NCBI RefSeq assembly: GCF_900108035.1
Contig: NZ_FNVS01000016.1
Location: 1-64,000 of the forward strand
DNA: 64,000 nt
Direction of reading: 5' to 3'
From: Parabacteroides chinchillae
Lineage (GTDB): Bacteria > Bacteroidota > Bacteroidia > Bacteroidales > Tannerellaceae
Shown: one piece after another, positions 9,198 through 17,988 of the stretch
How the letters are laid out: every line of letters begins with the position of its first letter
Position numbering within the stretch: position 1 is the stretch's first letter
The notes under the pieces: generated by a model
Told to the model about the DNA's origin: nothing
Seen by the model: only the letters and a program-made list of their open reading frames with translations
The model's database searches: none
Translations under genes and position numbers: made by a program

Positions 9198-12100
9198 TTA
9201 AAATGAAACATTAACACCCAAAGTGAAAGCACGCGGAACCGGATATGCGAAATCTGGTGTTTCAGGGTCTACACCCGTAAAGGCATTATCGCCCCAGCCC
9301 TTCTTAACTGTCAACAAGTTCTGTCCGGATACATAAATACGTGCATTCTGCATACGTGCTGCCTGCAGCCAAGCCTTCGGCAAAGTATAACCAATCTCGA
9401 AGTTAGCCAGCTTCAAGAAAGAAGTATTTTCGATAAAGTATGTAGAGAAACGGCCTTCATCATTTACATTGTTTGCCGAAACAGCAGGAATCGTAGAGTT
9501 AGGATTCGCAGGGCTCCAAGCGTCCAGCAAACGGGCACCATAATTTTGTCCGCCAAAGAAACCGTAGAAGTCGGTAAACGCCTTAATGCTATTTACATTT
9601 GCATGAGAGCCTACCTGTCCGTTCCAGAACATTGAAACGTCGAAGTTTCTCCAGGTTGCACTCAGGTTCAGACCATACAGGAAGTCCGGATCTTCTACGC
9701 CTAACCATGTACGGTCTTCATCGTTGATCACATTATCGCCATTCAAGTTTTTGTAGCGGATACGTCCCACACCTTTACCCGGCTGGCCTACGTGAGCATC
9801 TACTTCTTCCTGATTCTGGAAAATACCGTCGGCTACATAACCGAACAAAGATTTCCAGGGACGTCCCAGAATTGTCTGGTCGTTACCGTTACCGGCATAA
9901 GAATTGATTACGTCTTCCGGTAATTTTGTAATCTTGTTACGATAGCTGGCAATGTTACCGGAAATATTCAGTTCTACCTCACCAATTTTCTTATTGAAAG
10001 TAAGCAAGAATTCAAAACCGCTGTTCTCCATACTAGCCCCGTTCACCCAACGGTCTCCACCGAAGCCAATTGTTGCAATATAAGGAGGCTTAACGAGGAT
10101 GTCGTTTGTTTTCTTAAAGAAGTAGTCTACAGAACCGGTGAACATCTGGTTGAACAAGCCGAAATCGATACCGGCATTATTCTGTGTGGTAGCTTCCCAT
10201 TTCAAATCAGGATTCTGCAATTGTGTACGCACAAAACCTGAAGGAAGTTCTCCCTGTCCTGCACCTGTGATATCGTAAGCCGTACCCTGGTCGCGGTTGA
10301 AAGCAGGGTCTGTAAAGTAACGGGCCTGGTACAAACCGTATGAAGCATAATTGTCTATTTCCTGATTACCTGTCATACCCCAACCGTAACGAAGTTTCAA
10401 GTCTGAAACAACATTCTTTGCACCTTCAAAGAAACCTTCTTCACTAACACGCCATCCTAAAGAGAATGCTGGGAAAGTACCCCAACGGTTGTTAGCACCG
10501 AATCGTGAAGAACCGTCACGACGAACAGTTACAGAAGCCAGATACTTATTATCGAAGCTATAGTTGATCTTTCCGAAGAAAGAAGAAAGAGCATAAGCCG
10601 TAGCACCACCGCCATTACGCAAGTTGCCATCGCCAACAGACAAATACATATAATCTTCATTTTCCAGTAAGAAACCATCGCGGCCGGCACTCATATCTTC
10701 CAGTCTGTATTTCAACATTTCCTGACCAACCAGGATATCAAAGTTACTCTTGCCCAGGTCTAATTTATATTGCAACGTGTTACTCAAAATCCAGTTACCG
10801 CCATAATTTGCATATGTATTCAAACGCGCAGTCTTGTCAGACATGAAACCGGACTGATATGTCTTCTGCATATCGCGCTTCCACCAACCGGTATAGTCGA
10901 TACCGAATTTAGAACGGAAAGTAAGCCCCTTCAAAATATCTACTGTCAAGTTAACGTCGCCAAAGATGCGGAATACATCTTCATGGTTCTGTTTGTTATC
11001 TTCAATCAGGCGAACCGGATTCTGACGGTCACTCATGTTGCTGGCAGGACCACCCCAACCGCCGTCCAGTGAATGGATAGGAACGATAGACTGGATATTC
11101 TTTGCACCTTCCTGCAAAGTACGGTCGCTGATAACAGAACTGCGTGTTTTAGACAAAGACAGGTTCTCGCCGATAGTAACGCGGTCGTTAATCAGTTTAT
11201 AGTCGCTATTGATACGGGCAGTTACACGGTCGAAGTAAGTACCTTTCACCGTACCGTTGTTGCCATAATAATCTACGGAGAACAAAGCACGTCCTTTGTC
11301 GGTACCTGAAGTAACAGTTACGTTATAGTTCTGCATCAAACCTGTGCGGCTGATTTCCTTCACCCAGTCCGTGTCGCCTGCACGCATCACCGGAGTGCCG
11401 GCTACGTCAAGGAATTCGGGCATAATAATGTTATTCAAAGTAGGAATACCGTTATTCCAGGCAACGTCATACATATATGTATATTTGTTCATACCTGTGT
11501 TAGGTTGTCCGTTGCTCAAGGTTGTTGTGTTCAGGATAGAACCGTCGTTAACACCTGCACGGAAATTAACCAAACCGTATTCTTCGGCATTCAACAAATC
11601 AACCGAACGTTGCCATTGCTGAGCCGTTACGGAAGCACGGAAGTCTACATGTGTACCACCAGCTTTGCCTTTCTTGGTTGTTACGATAATAACACCGTGG
11701 CAGCACGCGATCCGTAGATAGTGGCAGCAGAAGCATCTTTCAAAACCTGAATAGATTCGATGTCGGAAGTAGCAATTTCATTCATCGAGCGGGTGCTGGG
11801 AATACCGTCTATAATATATAGAGGTTTGCTGTTTCCCAAAGTAGAGACTCCACGAATCTTAACATCCACGTCGCCGTTAGGCTGACCGGTATTCTTTATA
11901 CTAAGACCGGGTACGCGTCCCTGCAAAGACTTGATAGCATTACTGCTGTTGATATCTTTGATATCGTCCATTTTCACAACGGATACGGCACCGGTCAAAT
12001 CGGCTTTCTTTTGGGAAGAATATCCGGTAACTACCACATCAGACAATGCCTGTACGTTTTCTTTTAGAATAATGTTGAGCGCTTTGTTTGACGTTACAGC

Positions 12101-12358
12101 CATGTCTTGTGTAATGAAACCTACATAGCTGATCTGAATTGTTGCCCCTTTGGGCACTGAGAGAGTAAAGTTTCCATCCAAATCGGTGATGGTTCCGTTT
12201 GTAGTTCCTTTTTCAACTACAGAAGCACCAATTATAGGGAAGTTGTCCGTTCCCGAAATAACTGTACCTTTTACCGAAATCTGCTGTGCGTACATGGATT
12301 GCGTAATAAATAGCAGGGCAACCCAGAAGCACCACTTTGCAAGCGGCAATCTCTTCAT
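9198..12358 (-). pseudogene. susC: SusC/RagA-type TonB-dependent transporter, broken by a one-base frameshift
   Basis: The N-terminal part (12358 down to 11681) has a signal peptide (MKRLPLAKWCFWVALLF), a carboxypeptidase-regulatory-like domain, a DVVVTGYSSQKKADLTG segment and the start of the plug (VLKDASAATIYGSRAA). It then shifts frame and stops at 11681. The barrel continues in another frame to 9198, ending NVSF. The expected plug sequence ANGVIIVTTKKGK is restored by inserting one base near 11698, where GCTGCCACGG stands for the usual GCTGCCAACGG. The repaired protein would be about 1053 residues, normal for the family. As read, no intact importer would be made unless the shift is a sequencing error or is bypassed. 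A Met within the barrel frame lies at 11597. Confidence 0.9.
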
Positions 12359-12415
12359 AAAGATTAAATTTAATAGTTCAACAATAATAACTAGATCCAA
12401 AAAATTGATATGCGG

Positions 12416-12423
12416 CAAATATA
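12416..12423 (-). promoter_or_regulatory. Likely -7 element of the susC promoter
   Basis: The minus strand reads TATATTTG (consensus TAnnTTTG), leaving a leader of roughly 55 bases before the susC ATG at 12358. A TTTG about 27 bases further upstream is looser than the usual 19-21 spacing. That would suit a promoter that needs an activator such as the adjacent hybrid regulator. Confidence 0.45.
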
Positions 12424-12470
12424 GACGCGCCATTTATACGGAGTTGATAACAAAACAACCAGGATATATT

Positions 12471-12506
12471 ACAAATGTAACATCGGACGCAGAATGCTAC
12501 ATTTGT
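12471..12506. promoter_or_regulatory. Dyad upstream of susC, candidate regulator-binding site
   Basis: ACAAATGTA at 12471-12479 and its exact reverse complement TACATTTGT at 12498-12506 flank an 18-base spacer, about 50 bases upstream of the proposed -7 element. The position suits an AraC-type activator bound as a dimer. The hybrid two-component protein encoded immediately upstream ends in an AraC domain. Binding is inferred. Confidence 0.4.
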
Positions 12507-12658
12507 TACAGTAATAATACAAATTTGATATCCGGCCAAAAGTACTACCATTGCTTCCATTAACATAAAACACGTCTCCGCTTTATGAAAAGCACAACCA
12601 ACCTACAAAGTTTCCGGGAAGACAATTTTTCTCTCATCAGATGGGTACAAACATTATA

Positions 12659-12712
12659 AAAAGACGATATTATTATCTTTGCAAGGATATAAAGATAATA
12701 ATATCGTCTTTT
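12659..12712 (-). terminator. Long perfect hairpin between the hybrid regulator gene and susC
   Basis: A perfect 22-base inverted repeat (12659-12680 and 12691-12712) surrounds a ten-base loop. On the minus strand it is followed by TATAATG after a run of T, so it could terminate the regulator transcript, which ends at 12817. The stem is unusually AT-rich and long for a terminator. The plus strand of the left arm contains TATCTTTG, a -7-like string, so a regulatory role is also possible. Confidence 0.5.
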
Positions 12713-12816
12713 GGGAAACTTTGAAAATTGATACGGAGACAAAATAATATGTCAGCGTTCACTGAGTCCGCCCGACACAAAAATGCAACAAAAACAACTA
12801 TCGACGGGGCTGTATC

Positions 12817-15534
12817 CTACACAAATTCGGTAGGCGTTACATCGTACACAGCCTTAAAGCACTTGGTAAAATAGGCCGGCGACGAAAATCCGGTGCGATA
12901 CGTTATCTCGCTCACCGTGTATCTCCGTTCGCGAAGCAGCGCAGCGGCCTTCGAAAGACGGTAATTGCGCAGGAAGTCCACCGGTGTGGTTCCGGTAAGC
13001 TCCTTTATCTTGCGGTAGAGGTGTCCGCGCGACAAGCCTAGCATATCGCTCAGTTTTTCCACGTTGTAATCAGGATCGGGATAGCCCTCTTCAATACGCT
13101 CTACAAAGCGGCGCATAAACGCATCGTCCATGCTTTCGGGTTTACCCGGTTTGTCGAGCAGCAGATTGCCGTTTTCCAGCTTTCGGAGGAGTTGTTCGCG
13201 CAAACGCTCACGCTCTTCCAACACACGGATGATTTTGAGCTTGACAAAATCCATATTGAAAGGTTTCTGTATATAATCGTCGGCTCCACCCGAAATTCCA
13301 TGCTTCTGCTGCCGTTCGTCAGAAAGAGCCGTAAGCAGCATCACCGGAAGGTGACTGCACGAAAGGGTAGTTTTGATGGTGCGACACAGGTCGAAGCCAT
13401 TCATGCCGGGCATCATCACATCGCTAAGAACAAAGGATATGGCAATATCTTCATGTTGCAAAACATGAAGAGCTTCCACGCCGTTGGAAGCGGTTACCAC
13501 ACTAAAATTCTCGCTCAGCCCTTCTTTCAAGAAGGTACACACTTCGTTGTCATCTTCCACCACCAGAATGGTGTAAGGATATTTCCGGGAAAGCATTTCC
13601 TTCTCGCCGGTATTGTCGAGCATAGCAGCATCGCAAGCCATTTGCGGCACTTCGGTTACATCGGCATCAACAAAATGCTTTTTCTCCTTATACAGGTTGA
13701 CAATAAACGTTGTTCCTTTTCCGGGCAGGCTATCCACCCTGATGTCTCCATTGTGCATCAACATATATTCCCTGGCCAGGTGAAGCCCGATGCCAGTTCC
13801 CTCTGTAGCATTCTCGGTATAAAAACGGTCGTACAAATAAGGGATTTTCTCGGCAGAGATGCCCTGTCCGGTATCTTTCACGCTAATATGTATGCACTCT
13901 CCCGCATCGGCCACTTCGACAGCTATGCTCCCACCATCGGGGGTGAATTTAAAGGCGTTCGAAAGAAGGTTCATCAAAACCTTCTCTATCTTATCCGGAT
14001 CGATCCATATCTCCTGCGACTTCACGCCCGAGGCAAAAGTGTAGGTAATGTGGCGTACTACGGCCATGCTATCGAAATATGACTTTACTTCGCTGGCAAA
14101 CGAAACAATCTCGGTCTGCCGTATCTTCAATTTCTCCTGCTTGTTTTCTATCTTGCGGAAGTCCAGTATCTGATTGATTACGCGATACAGCCGGTTCGCA
14201 TTTTTCTGTATCAATTGCAGATCGGGCAGGTAGGGAGAGTCGTGCATCAACCCCATCAGGCGATCCAGCGGGCCCAGTATCAGCGTGAGGGGAGTACGTA
14301 CTTCGTGCGAAACGTTGGTAAAGAATTGTAGCTTCTGGGCAGTCACCTCCTTGATCTCGGCATTAAGGGAGATGAGTTTCTGGCGTTGTTCTTCTTCTTT
14401 ACGGTTGATTTCGCGCAGCTCCCGGTTCTTCCTTTTCATCTTCCGGTTAATGGAAAAGACGTAAAAAGAAAGGAGAACGAAGCCTATCATCAGTGTTGTG
14501 ATGATCCAGAGCGAGCCTTGCAGAAATTGGAAACGATTGAGCAAGGATTCTATATTGCCGCGCTGCTGCTCGATACGTCTCTGGTAGTTCAGCAAGCGCG
14601 ATGCCTGAATCAGCATGGAGTGGGCAGCGGACTTATCGATCTCGCCCGTTTGCAGAGGGATAAATTTATCCACCGGCTCGCCGTTCAATATTTTCACAGC
14701 GGTACGGAGCACCTGCTCGCCACCTGTAGGATATAAAAAAGAGGCATTGATGCGTCCGTCGGCAACGGCTTCCAAACCGGCCCCGGGTACGGCATCCACT
14801 CCAATAATAGGCAGGCTGTCCCCTAATACGGAATCTTTTTCCAAAAAATATTCGCGGGCGGCAATGGCCATCATGTCGTTGTGAGAATATACAAAATCAA
14901 CGTTGAAAGGCCATTCCAATGAAGCCAGACGTACTCTGGCAGTATCATAGACCCATTCTCCCTCCACTTTACGGAAATAAAGATCGGAGCGTTTAACCAG
15001 AGCATCTATAAATCCCTGATGGCGTTCTTGCGCAGGCGACGAGCTTGCCAATCCCCATATCTCCAGGATTGTTGCTTTGGGAGGCAGGTATCTGGAAGCA
15101 TATTTTCCGGCCTCGTAGCCTATTTCGTAGTTGTCTGCACCCACAAAGGTGGTATAAAGGTCTGTGTTTACTTTCCGGTCTGTAATAATCGTAGGGATTC
15201 CGGCGCGGTAAGCCTCCTCGGCCGCTTCGGTGATGGGCTGCGACTGGAATGGGGAGATGATTAACACATCCACCTTCTCGTTTATCAATTCTCTGATCTG
15301 GCGTATCTGGGTGCTGTTGTCGCTATGTGCATCTTTGATTATAATTTCCAGATTATCGTAGTTGGATGCCTCTATTTCCATCTCTTTCAGCATAGCTTGG
15401 CGCCACGCATCATCCAGCATGCACTGCGAAAGACCGATTACGAACTTTTTATCATTCTTCTCGGATGTGGTACACGAGAATAAGCAAGATGCCAGTACAG
15501 TAATGGAAAGAAAAAGTTTAAACGGTTGCTTCAT
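12817..15534 (-). CDS. Hybrid two-component sensor/regulator (HTCS) with periplasmic sugar-binding domain
   Basis: The protein has about 905 residues from the Met at 15534 (a Met three codons upstream is possible). Domains in order: a leader ending LFSC; a periplasmic LacI-type sugar-binding domain (about 30-320, starting KKFVIGLSQC); a transmembrane helix (about 340-365, LWIITTLMIGFVLLSFYVF); a coiled coil; a histidine kinase (FFTNVSHEVRTPL, His near 408; DTGQGISAEKIP and GTGIGLHLA in the ATPase part); a receiver (VLSDVMMPGMNG, Asp near 708); and an AraC helix-turn-helix. This layout matches the fructose-sensing HTCS BT1754 of B. thetaiotaomicron, so fructose is the inferred signal and the downstream operon the target. 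Confidence 0.93.
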   Translation of the reverse strand: MKQPFKLFLSITVLASCLFSCTTSEKNDKKFVIGLSQCMLDDAWRQAMLKEMEIEASNYDNLEIIIKDAHSDNSTQIRQIRELINEKVDVLIISPFQSQPITEAAEEAYRAGIPTIITDRKVNTDLYTTFVGADNYEIGYEAGKYASRYLPPKATILEIWGLASSSPAQERHQGFIDALVKRSDLYFRKVEGEWVYDTARVRLASLEWPFNVDFVYSHNDMMAIAAREYFLEKDSVLGDSLPIIGVDAVPGAGLEAVADGRINASFLYPTGGEQVLRTAVKILNGEPVDKFIPLQTGEIDKSAAHSMLIQASRLLNYQRRIEQQRGNIESLLNRFQFLQGSLWIITTLMIGFVLLSFYVFSINRKMKRKNRELREINRKEEEQRQKLISLNAEIKEVTAQKLQFFTNVSHEVRTPLTLILGPLDRLMGLMHDSPYLPDLQLIQKNANRLYRVINQILDFRKIENKQEKLKIRQTEIVSFASEVKSYFDSMAVVRHITYTFASGVKSQEIWIDPDKIEKVLMNLLSNAFKFTPDGGSIAVEVADAGECIHISVKDTGQGISAEKIPYLYDRFYTENATEGTGIGLHLAREYMLMHNGDIRVDSLPGKGTTFIVNLYKEKKHFVDADVTEVPQMACDAAMLDNTGEKEMLSRKYPYTILVVEDDNEVCTFLKEGLSENFSVVTASNGVEALHVLQHEDIAISFVLSDVMMPGMNGFDLCRTIKTTLSCSHLPVMLLTALSDERQQKHGISGGADDYIQKPFNMDFVKLKIIRVLEERERLREQLLRKLENGNLLLDKPGKPESMDDAFMRRFVERIEEGYPDPDYNVEKLSDMLGLSRGHLYRKIKELTGTTPVDFLRNYRLSKAAALLRERRYTVSEITYRTGFSSPAYFTKCFKAVYDVTPTEFV

Positions 15535-15616
15535 AACTATCATCAGAGAAGGTTGAAAAGATTTACAGAATTGACATTTCCAGATACTGCCGCCAGGCAG
15601 TTTAAAGAAGAGTGCT

Positions 15617-15682
15617 AAGTCATCCCGGTCATTTTACAAAATCATCGGGATGGTTTTATAAAATGACCGGGATGACTTAGTA
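15617..15682. repeat. Array of three 22-nt palindromic repeat units (locus B)
   Basis: Units start at 15617, 15639 and 15661, each exactly 22 bases: AAGTCATCCCGGTCATTT..., AAATCATCGGGATGGTTT..., AAATGACCGGGATGACTT.... The first and third are perfect reverse complements, giving 22-base arms at 15615-15636 and 15659-15680. The array fills the gap between the pyrH stop (15689) and the HTCS start. It could fold as a strong hairpin at the end of the pyrH transcript but lacks a T tract. Confidence 0.85.
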
Positions 15683-15688
15683 AAAACA

Positions 15689-16399
15689 CTAATTGTGTAC
15701 CAGCGTACCTATATTATCCCCGCTCATTACTTTTTTCAGATTACCATTTGTATCCATATCGAATACGATAATAGGCAGGTTATTTTCTTTGCACATGGTA
15801 GTAGCGGTCAAATCCATAACCTTTAATCCACGGGTATAAATTTCATCATACGTAATTTCAGAGAACTTTGTTGCCGTAGGGTCTTTTTCCGGATCAGCGG
15901 TGTAAATACCATCCACCCGGGTTCCTTTCAGCATGACATCCGCCTCTATTTCAATCCCCCGCAGAGAAGAACCTGTATCTGTAGTAAAGAACGGATTTCC
16001 TGTACCGCCCGACATGATAACGACATTGCCTTGTTCCAGCAATTCAATAGCACGCCATTTATTATAAAATTCGCCAATCGGCTCCATACGGATAGCAGTA
16101 AGCACCTTTGCCTTCACTCCTTGTGCAACCAGAGCCGAACTAAGTGCCAGGCTGTTGATTACGGTTGCCAACATACCCATCTGGTCGCCTTTTACCCTGT
16201 CAAATCCTTTAGATGCACCACTCAAACCACGAAAAATATTTCCACCGCCTATAACGATACCTATTTGTACACCCATTTCAGCAATCTCTTTAATCTGAGA
16301 AGCATATTCATTCAACCGGACTTCGTCTATGCCATATTGCTTGCCACCCATCAGCGATTCGCCGCTTAATTTTAAAAGAATTCGTTTGTATTGAGCCAT
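15689..16399 (-). CDS. pyrH: UMP kinase
   Basis: This 236-residue protein of the amino acid kinase superfamily opens KRILLKLSGESLMGG and includes GGGNIFRG near residue 52 and GTGNPFFTTDT near 131, all hallmarks of bacterial UMP kinase. It phosphorylates UMP to UDP with ATP in pyrimidine nucleotide synthesis and is hexameric and cytoplasmic. It is full length. A good -7 element precedes it, and the next gene on the same strand is the HTCS, separated by a repeat array. Confidence 0.97.
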   Translation of the reverse strand: MAQYKRILLKLSGESLMGGKQYGIDEVRLNEYASQIKEIAEMGVQIGIVIGGGNIFRGLSGASKGFDRVKGDQMGMLATVINSLALSSALVAQGVKAKVLTAIRMEPIGEFYNKWRAIELLEQGNVVIMSGGTGNPFFTTDTGSSLRGIEIEADVMLKGTRVDGIYTADPEKDPTATKFSEITYDEIYTRGLKVMDLTATTMCKENNLPIIVFDMDTNGNLKKVMSGDNIGTLVHN

Positions 16400-16425
16400 A
16401 TCTATTGGTTTTTAATATGATTGAA

Positions 16426-16433
16426 CAAAAGTA
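16426..16433 (-). promoter_or_regulatory. -7 promoter element of pyrH
   Basis: The minus strand reads TACTTTTG, an exact TAnnTTTG match 27 bases upstream of the pyrH ATG. Confidence 0.6.
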
Positions 16434-16566
16434 GACATTTAACAAGACTGTACAAAAAATGAAATCATTTTGTAATATTCCGATATTATTTTTGTCGTGA
16501 AACAAGTTTGGTAATCTTCCTGTTTTTTTAAGATAAAAATATCACCAAAACTTTATTCCTAACTTA

Positions 16567-16609
16567 AAATAGCAGCCCGTCTTTCAGCGGAAAGCGAGGG
16601 CTGCTATTT
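16567..16609 (-). terminator. Intrinsic terminator of murF
   Basis: AAATAGCAGCCC and GGGCTGCTATTT form perfect 12-base arms around a smaller CTTTC/GAAAG hairpin, four bases after the murF stop. On the minus strand the stem runs into ATTTTAAG. Confidence 0.8.
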
Positions 16610-16612
16610 ACG

Positions 16613-17896
16613 TTATAGAAACTCTATCGTTTTTTCCAAAGCCATCCCGTGAGACCCTTTAATCAGGATGTGATATCCTTTCAAAGGTTGCTCCCGGAGG
16701 CTTGTTATTAGCTCTTCAGTTTCCACAAAAGGAGAAAACTCTTTTCCAACTTTTGCAAAATGATCACCACAAAGATATACTTTATCAAACTTAGCGGCTT
16801 TTACCAATTCTACTATTTCCGTATGCAGTTCATCACTAGACGGTCCTAACTCCTTCATATCACCAAGTATAACCGCTTTCGGGTATACCGGCATAGAAGC
16901 AAAATTTTCCAAAGCCACCTTCATACTGCTGGGGTTGGCGTTATAAGCATCGATAATCAGTTTGTTATGCCCGGTTTCTTTCAATTGCGAACGATTATTT
17001 GTCGGTTCATAGTTAGCAATAGCACGGCTAATACGCTCAGCCGGAATCTTAAAATAACGTCCTACTGCAACTGCAGCCAAAACATTGTCTATATTATAAG
17101 CACCTATCAAGTGAGTCTCTACCGTATGTATCTTACCTTGTTGCTTCCAGTCAAATACTAACAAAGGGTTGCAGCTAACCACATGCCCCGAAGCAAATGC
17201 TTCTTCACTTTCGCCATAAGTAATCTGTTCAATACCTTTGGCTATAGCCTGTAAATCGGCATTTTCTTTTTTGATGAATATTTTCCCTTTGCTGGCACGC
17301 ATATAATCGTAAAGCTCTCCTTTTGTCTTAACCACACCTTCAAAAGAACCAAAACCTTCCAGATGTGCCCGTCCAACATTTGTAATAATTCCGTAATTCG
17401 GCTGAACGATATTAACCAGTTCTTTTATATCTCCCGGATGGCTGGCTCCCATCTCTATCACGGCCATTTCATGATCATGATTCAAACGTAACAGAGTAAG
17501 AGGAACACCGATATGGTTATTCAGGTTTCCTTCCGTATAAAGCAAGTTATATTTTGTAGAAAGAACTGCTGCCAGTATCTCTTTTGTCGTTGTCTTGCCA
17601 TTTGTTCCCGTAATTCCAATAACAGGAATACCTAAAATTTTACGGTGACGATGAGCCAACTGTTGAAGAGTGACTAACACATCATTCACCAATATAGTAC
17701 GCTCGCCGGTAACATAGGCCGGATTATCTATTATAGCATACGAACAACCGGAATCCAAAGCTTTCGCCGCATATTGGTTCCCGTCAAACTTGTCGCCTTT
17801 TAAAGCAAAGAACAATGATCCTCTGGGGCAATTACGACTATCAGTTGTAATCTTCGGATTATGTAAAAACAATTCGTATAGTTCTGAAATATTCAT
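16613..17896 (-). CDS. murF: UDP-N-acetylmuramoyl-tripeptide--D-alanyl-D-alanine ligase
   Basis: This 427-residue Mur ligase has the ATP-binding loop GITGTNGKTTTKE at residues 94-106. The central-domain motif ALENFASMP follows NPSSMK, and the ligand-binding segments HIGVPLTLL and EMGASHPGDI are also seen. It adds D-Ala-D-Ala to the UDP-MurNAc-tripeptide in cytoplasmic peptidoglycan precursor synthesis. It stands alone rather than in a division cluster, transcribed away from folP with back-to-back promoters and closed by its own terminator. Confidence 0.96.
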   Translation of the reverse strand: MNISELYELFLHNPKITTDSRNCPRGSLFFALKGDKFDGNQYAAKALDSGCSYAIIDNPAYVTGERTILVNDVLVTLQQLAHRHRKILGIPVIGITGTNGKTTTKEILAAVLSTKYNLLYTEGNLNNHIGVPLTLLRLNHDHEMAVIEMGASHPGDIKELVNIVQPNYGIITNVGRAHLEGFGSFEGVVKTKGELYDYMRASKGKIFIKKENADLQAIAKGIEQITYGESEEAFASGHVVSCNPLLVFDWKQQGKIHTVETHLIGAYNIDNVLAAVAVGRYFKIPAERISRAIANYEPTNNRSQLKETGHNKLIIDAYNANPSSMKVALENFASMPVYPKAVILGDMKELGPSSDELHTEIVELVKAAKFDKVYLCGDHFAKVGKEFSPFVETEELITSLREQPLKGYHILIKGSHGMALEKTIEFL

Positions 17897-17922
17897 AGCA
17901 TTATTAGCATTTTATTGGATAG

Positions 17923-17930
17923 CAAAAGTA
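17923..17930 (-). promoter_or_regulatory. -7 promoter element of murF
   Basis: TACTTTTG on the minus strand lies 27 bases upstream of the murF ATG. It is back-to-back with the folP element, with about 20 bases between them. Confidence 0.6.
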
Positions 17931-17951
17931 ACGCATATTATATTATTTCCG

Positions 17952-17959
17952 TACTTTTG
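17952..17959 (+). promoter_or_regulatory. -7 promoter element of folP
   Basis: TACTTTTG, an exact TAnnTTTG match, lies 30 bases upstream of the chosen folP ATG at 17989. A transcript from here would start close to or within the upstream TTG-initiated reading, which supports the ATG. Confidence 0.6.
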
Positions 17960-17988
17960 TAGGAAATTGTTTGTTACCGATTATAAAG

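Noticed and set aside
9198-12358. Programmed frameshift to make SusC
   Set aside because: No slippery heptamer or downstream stimulatory hairpin was seen at the break; a simple deletion or read error explains it better.
12659-12712. Invertible promoter flanked by inverted repeats
   Set aside because: The spacer is only ten bases, too short to hold a promoter, and the adjacent xerD-like genes are distant.
13192-14082. Open frame of 296 codons on the plus strand opposite the HTCS
   Set aside because: It is a shadow of the kinase and receiver coding sequence, with low-complexity composition and no motif.
15617-15682. CRISPR array made of the 22-nt units
   Set aside because: Units are contiguous with no spacers and alternate in orientation.
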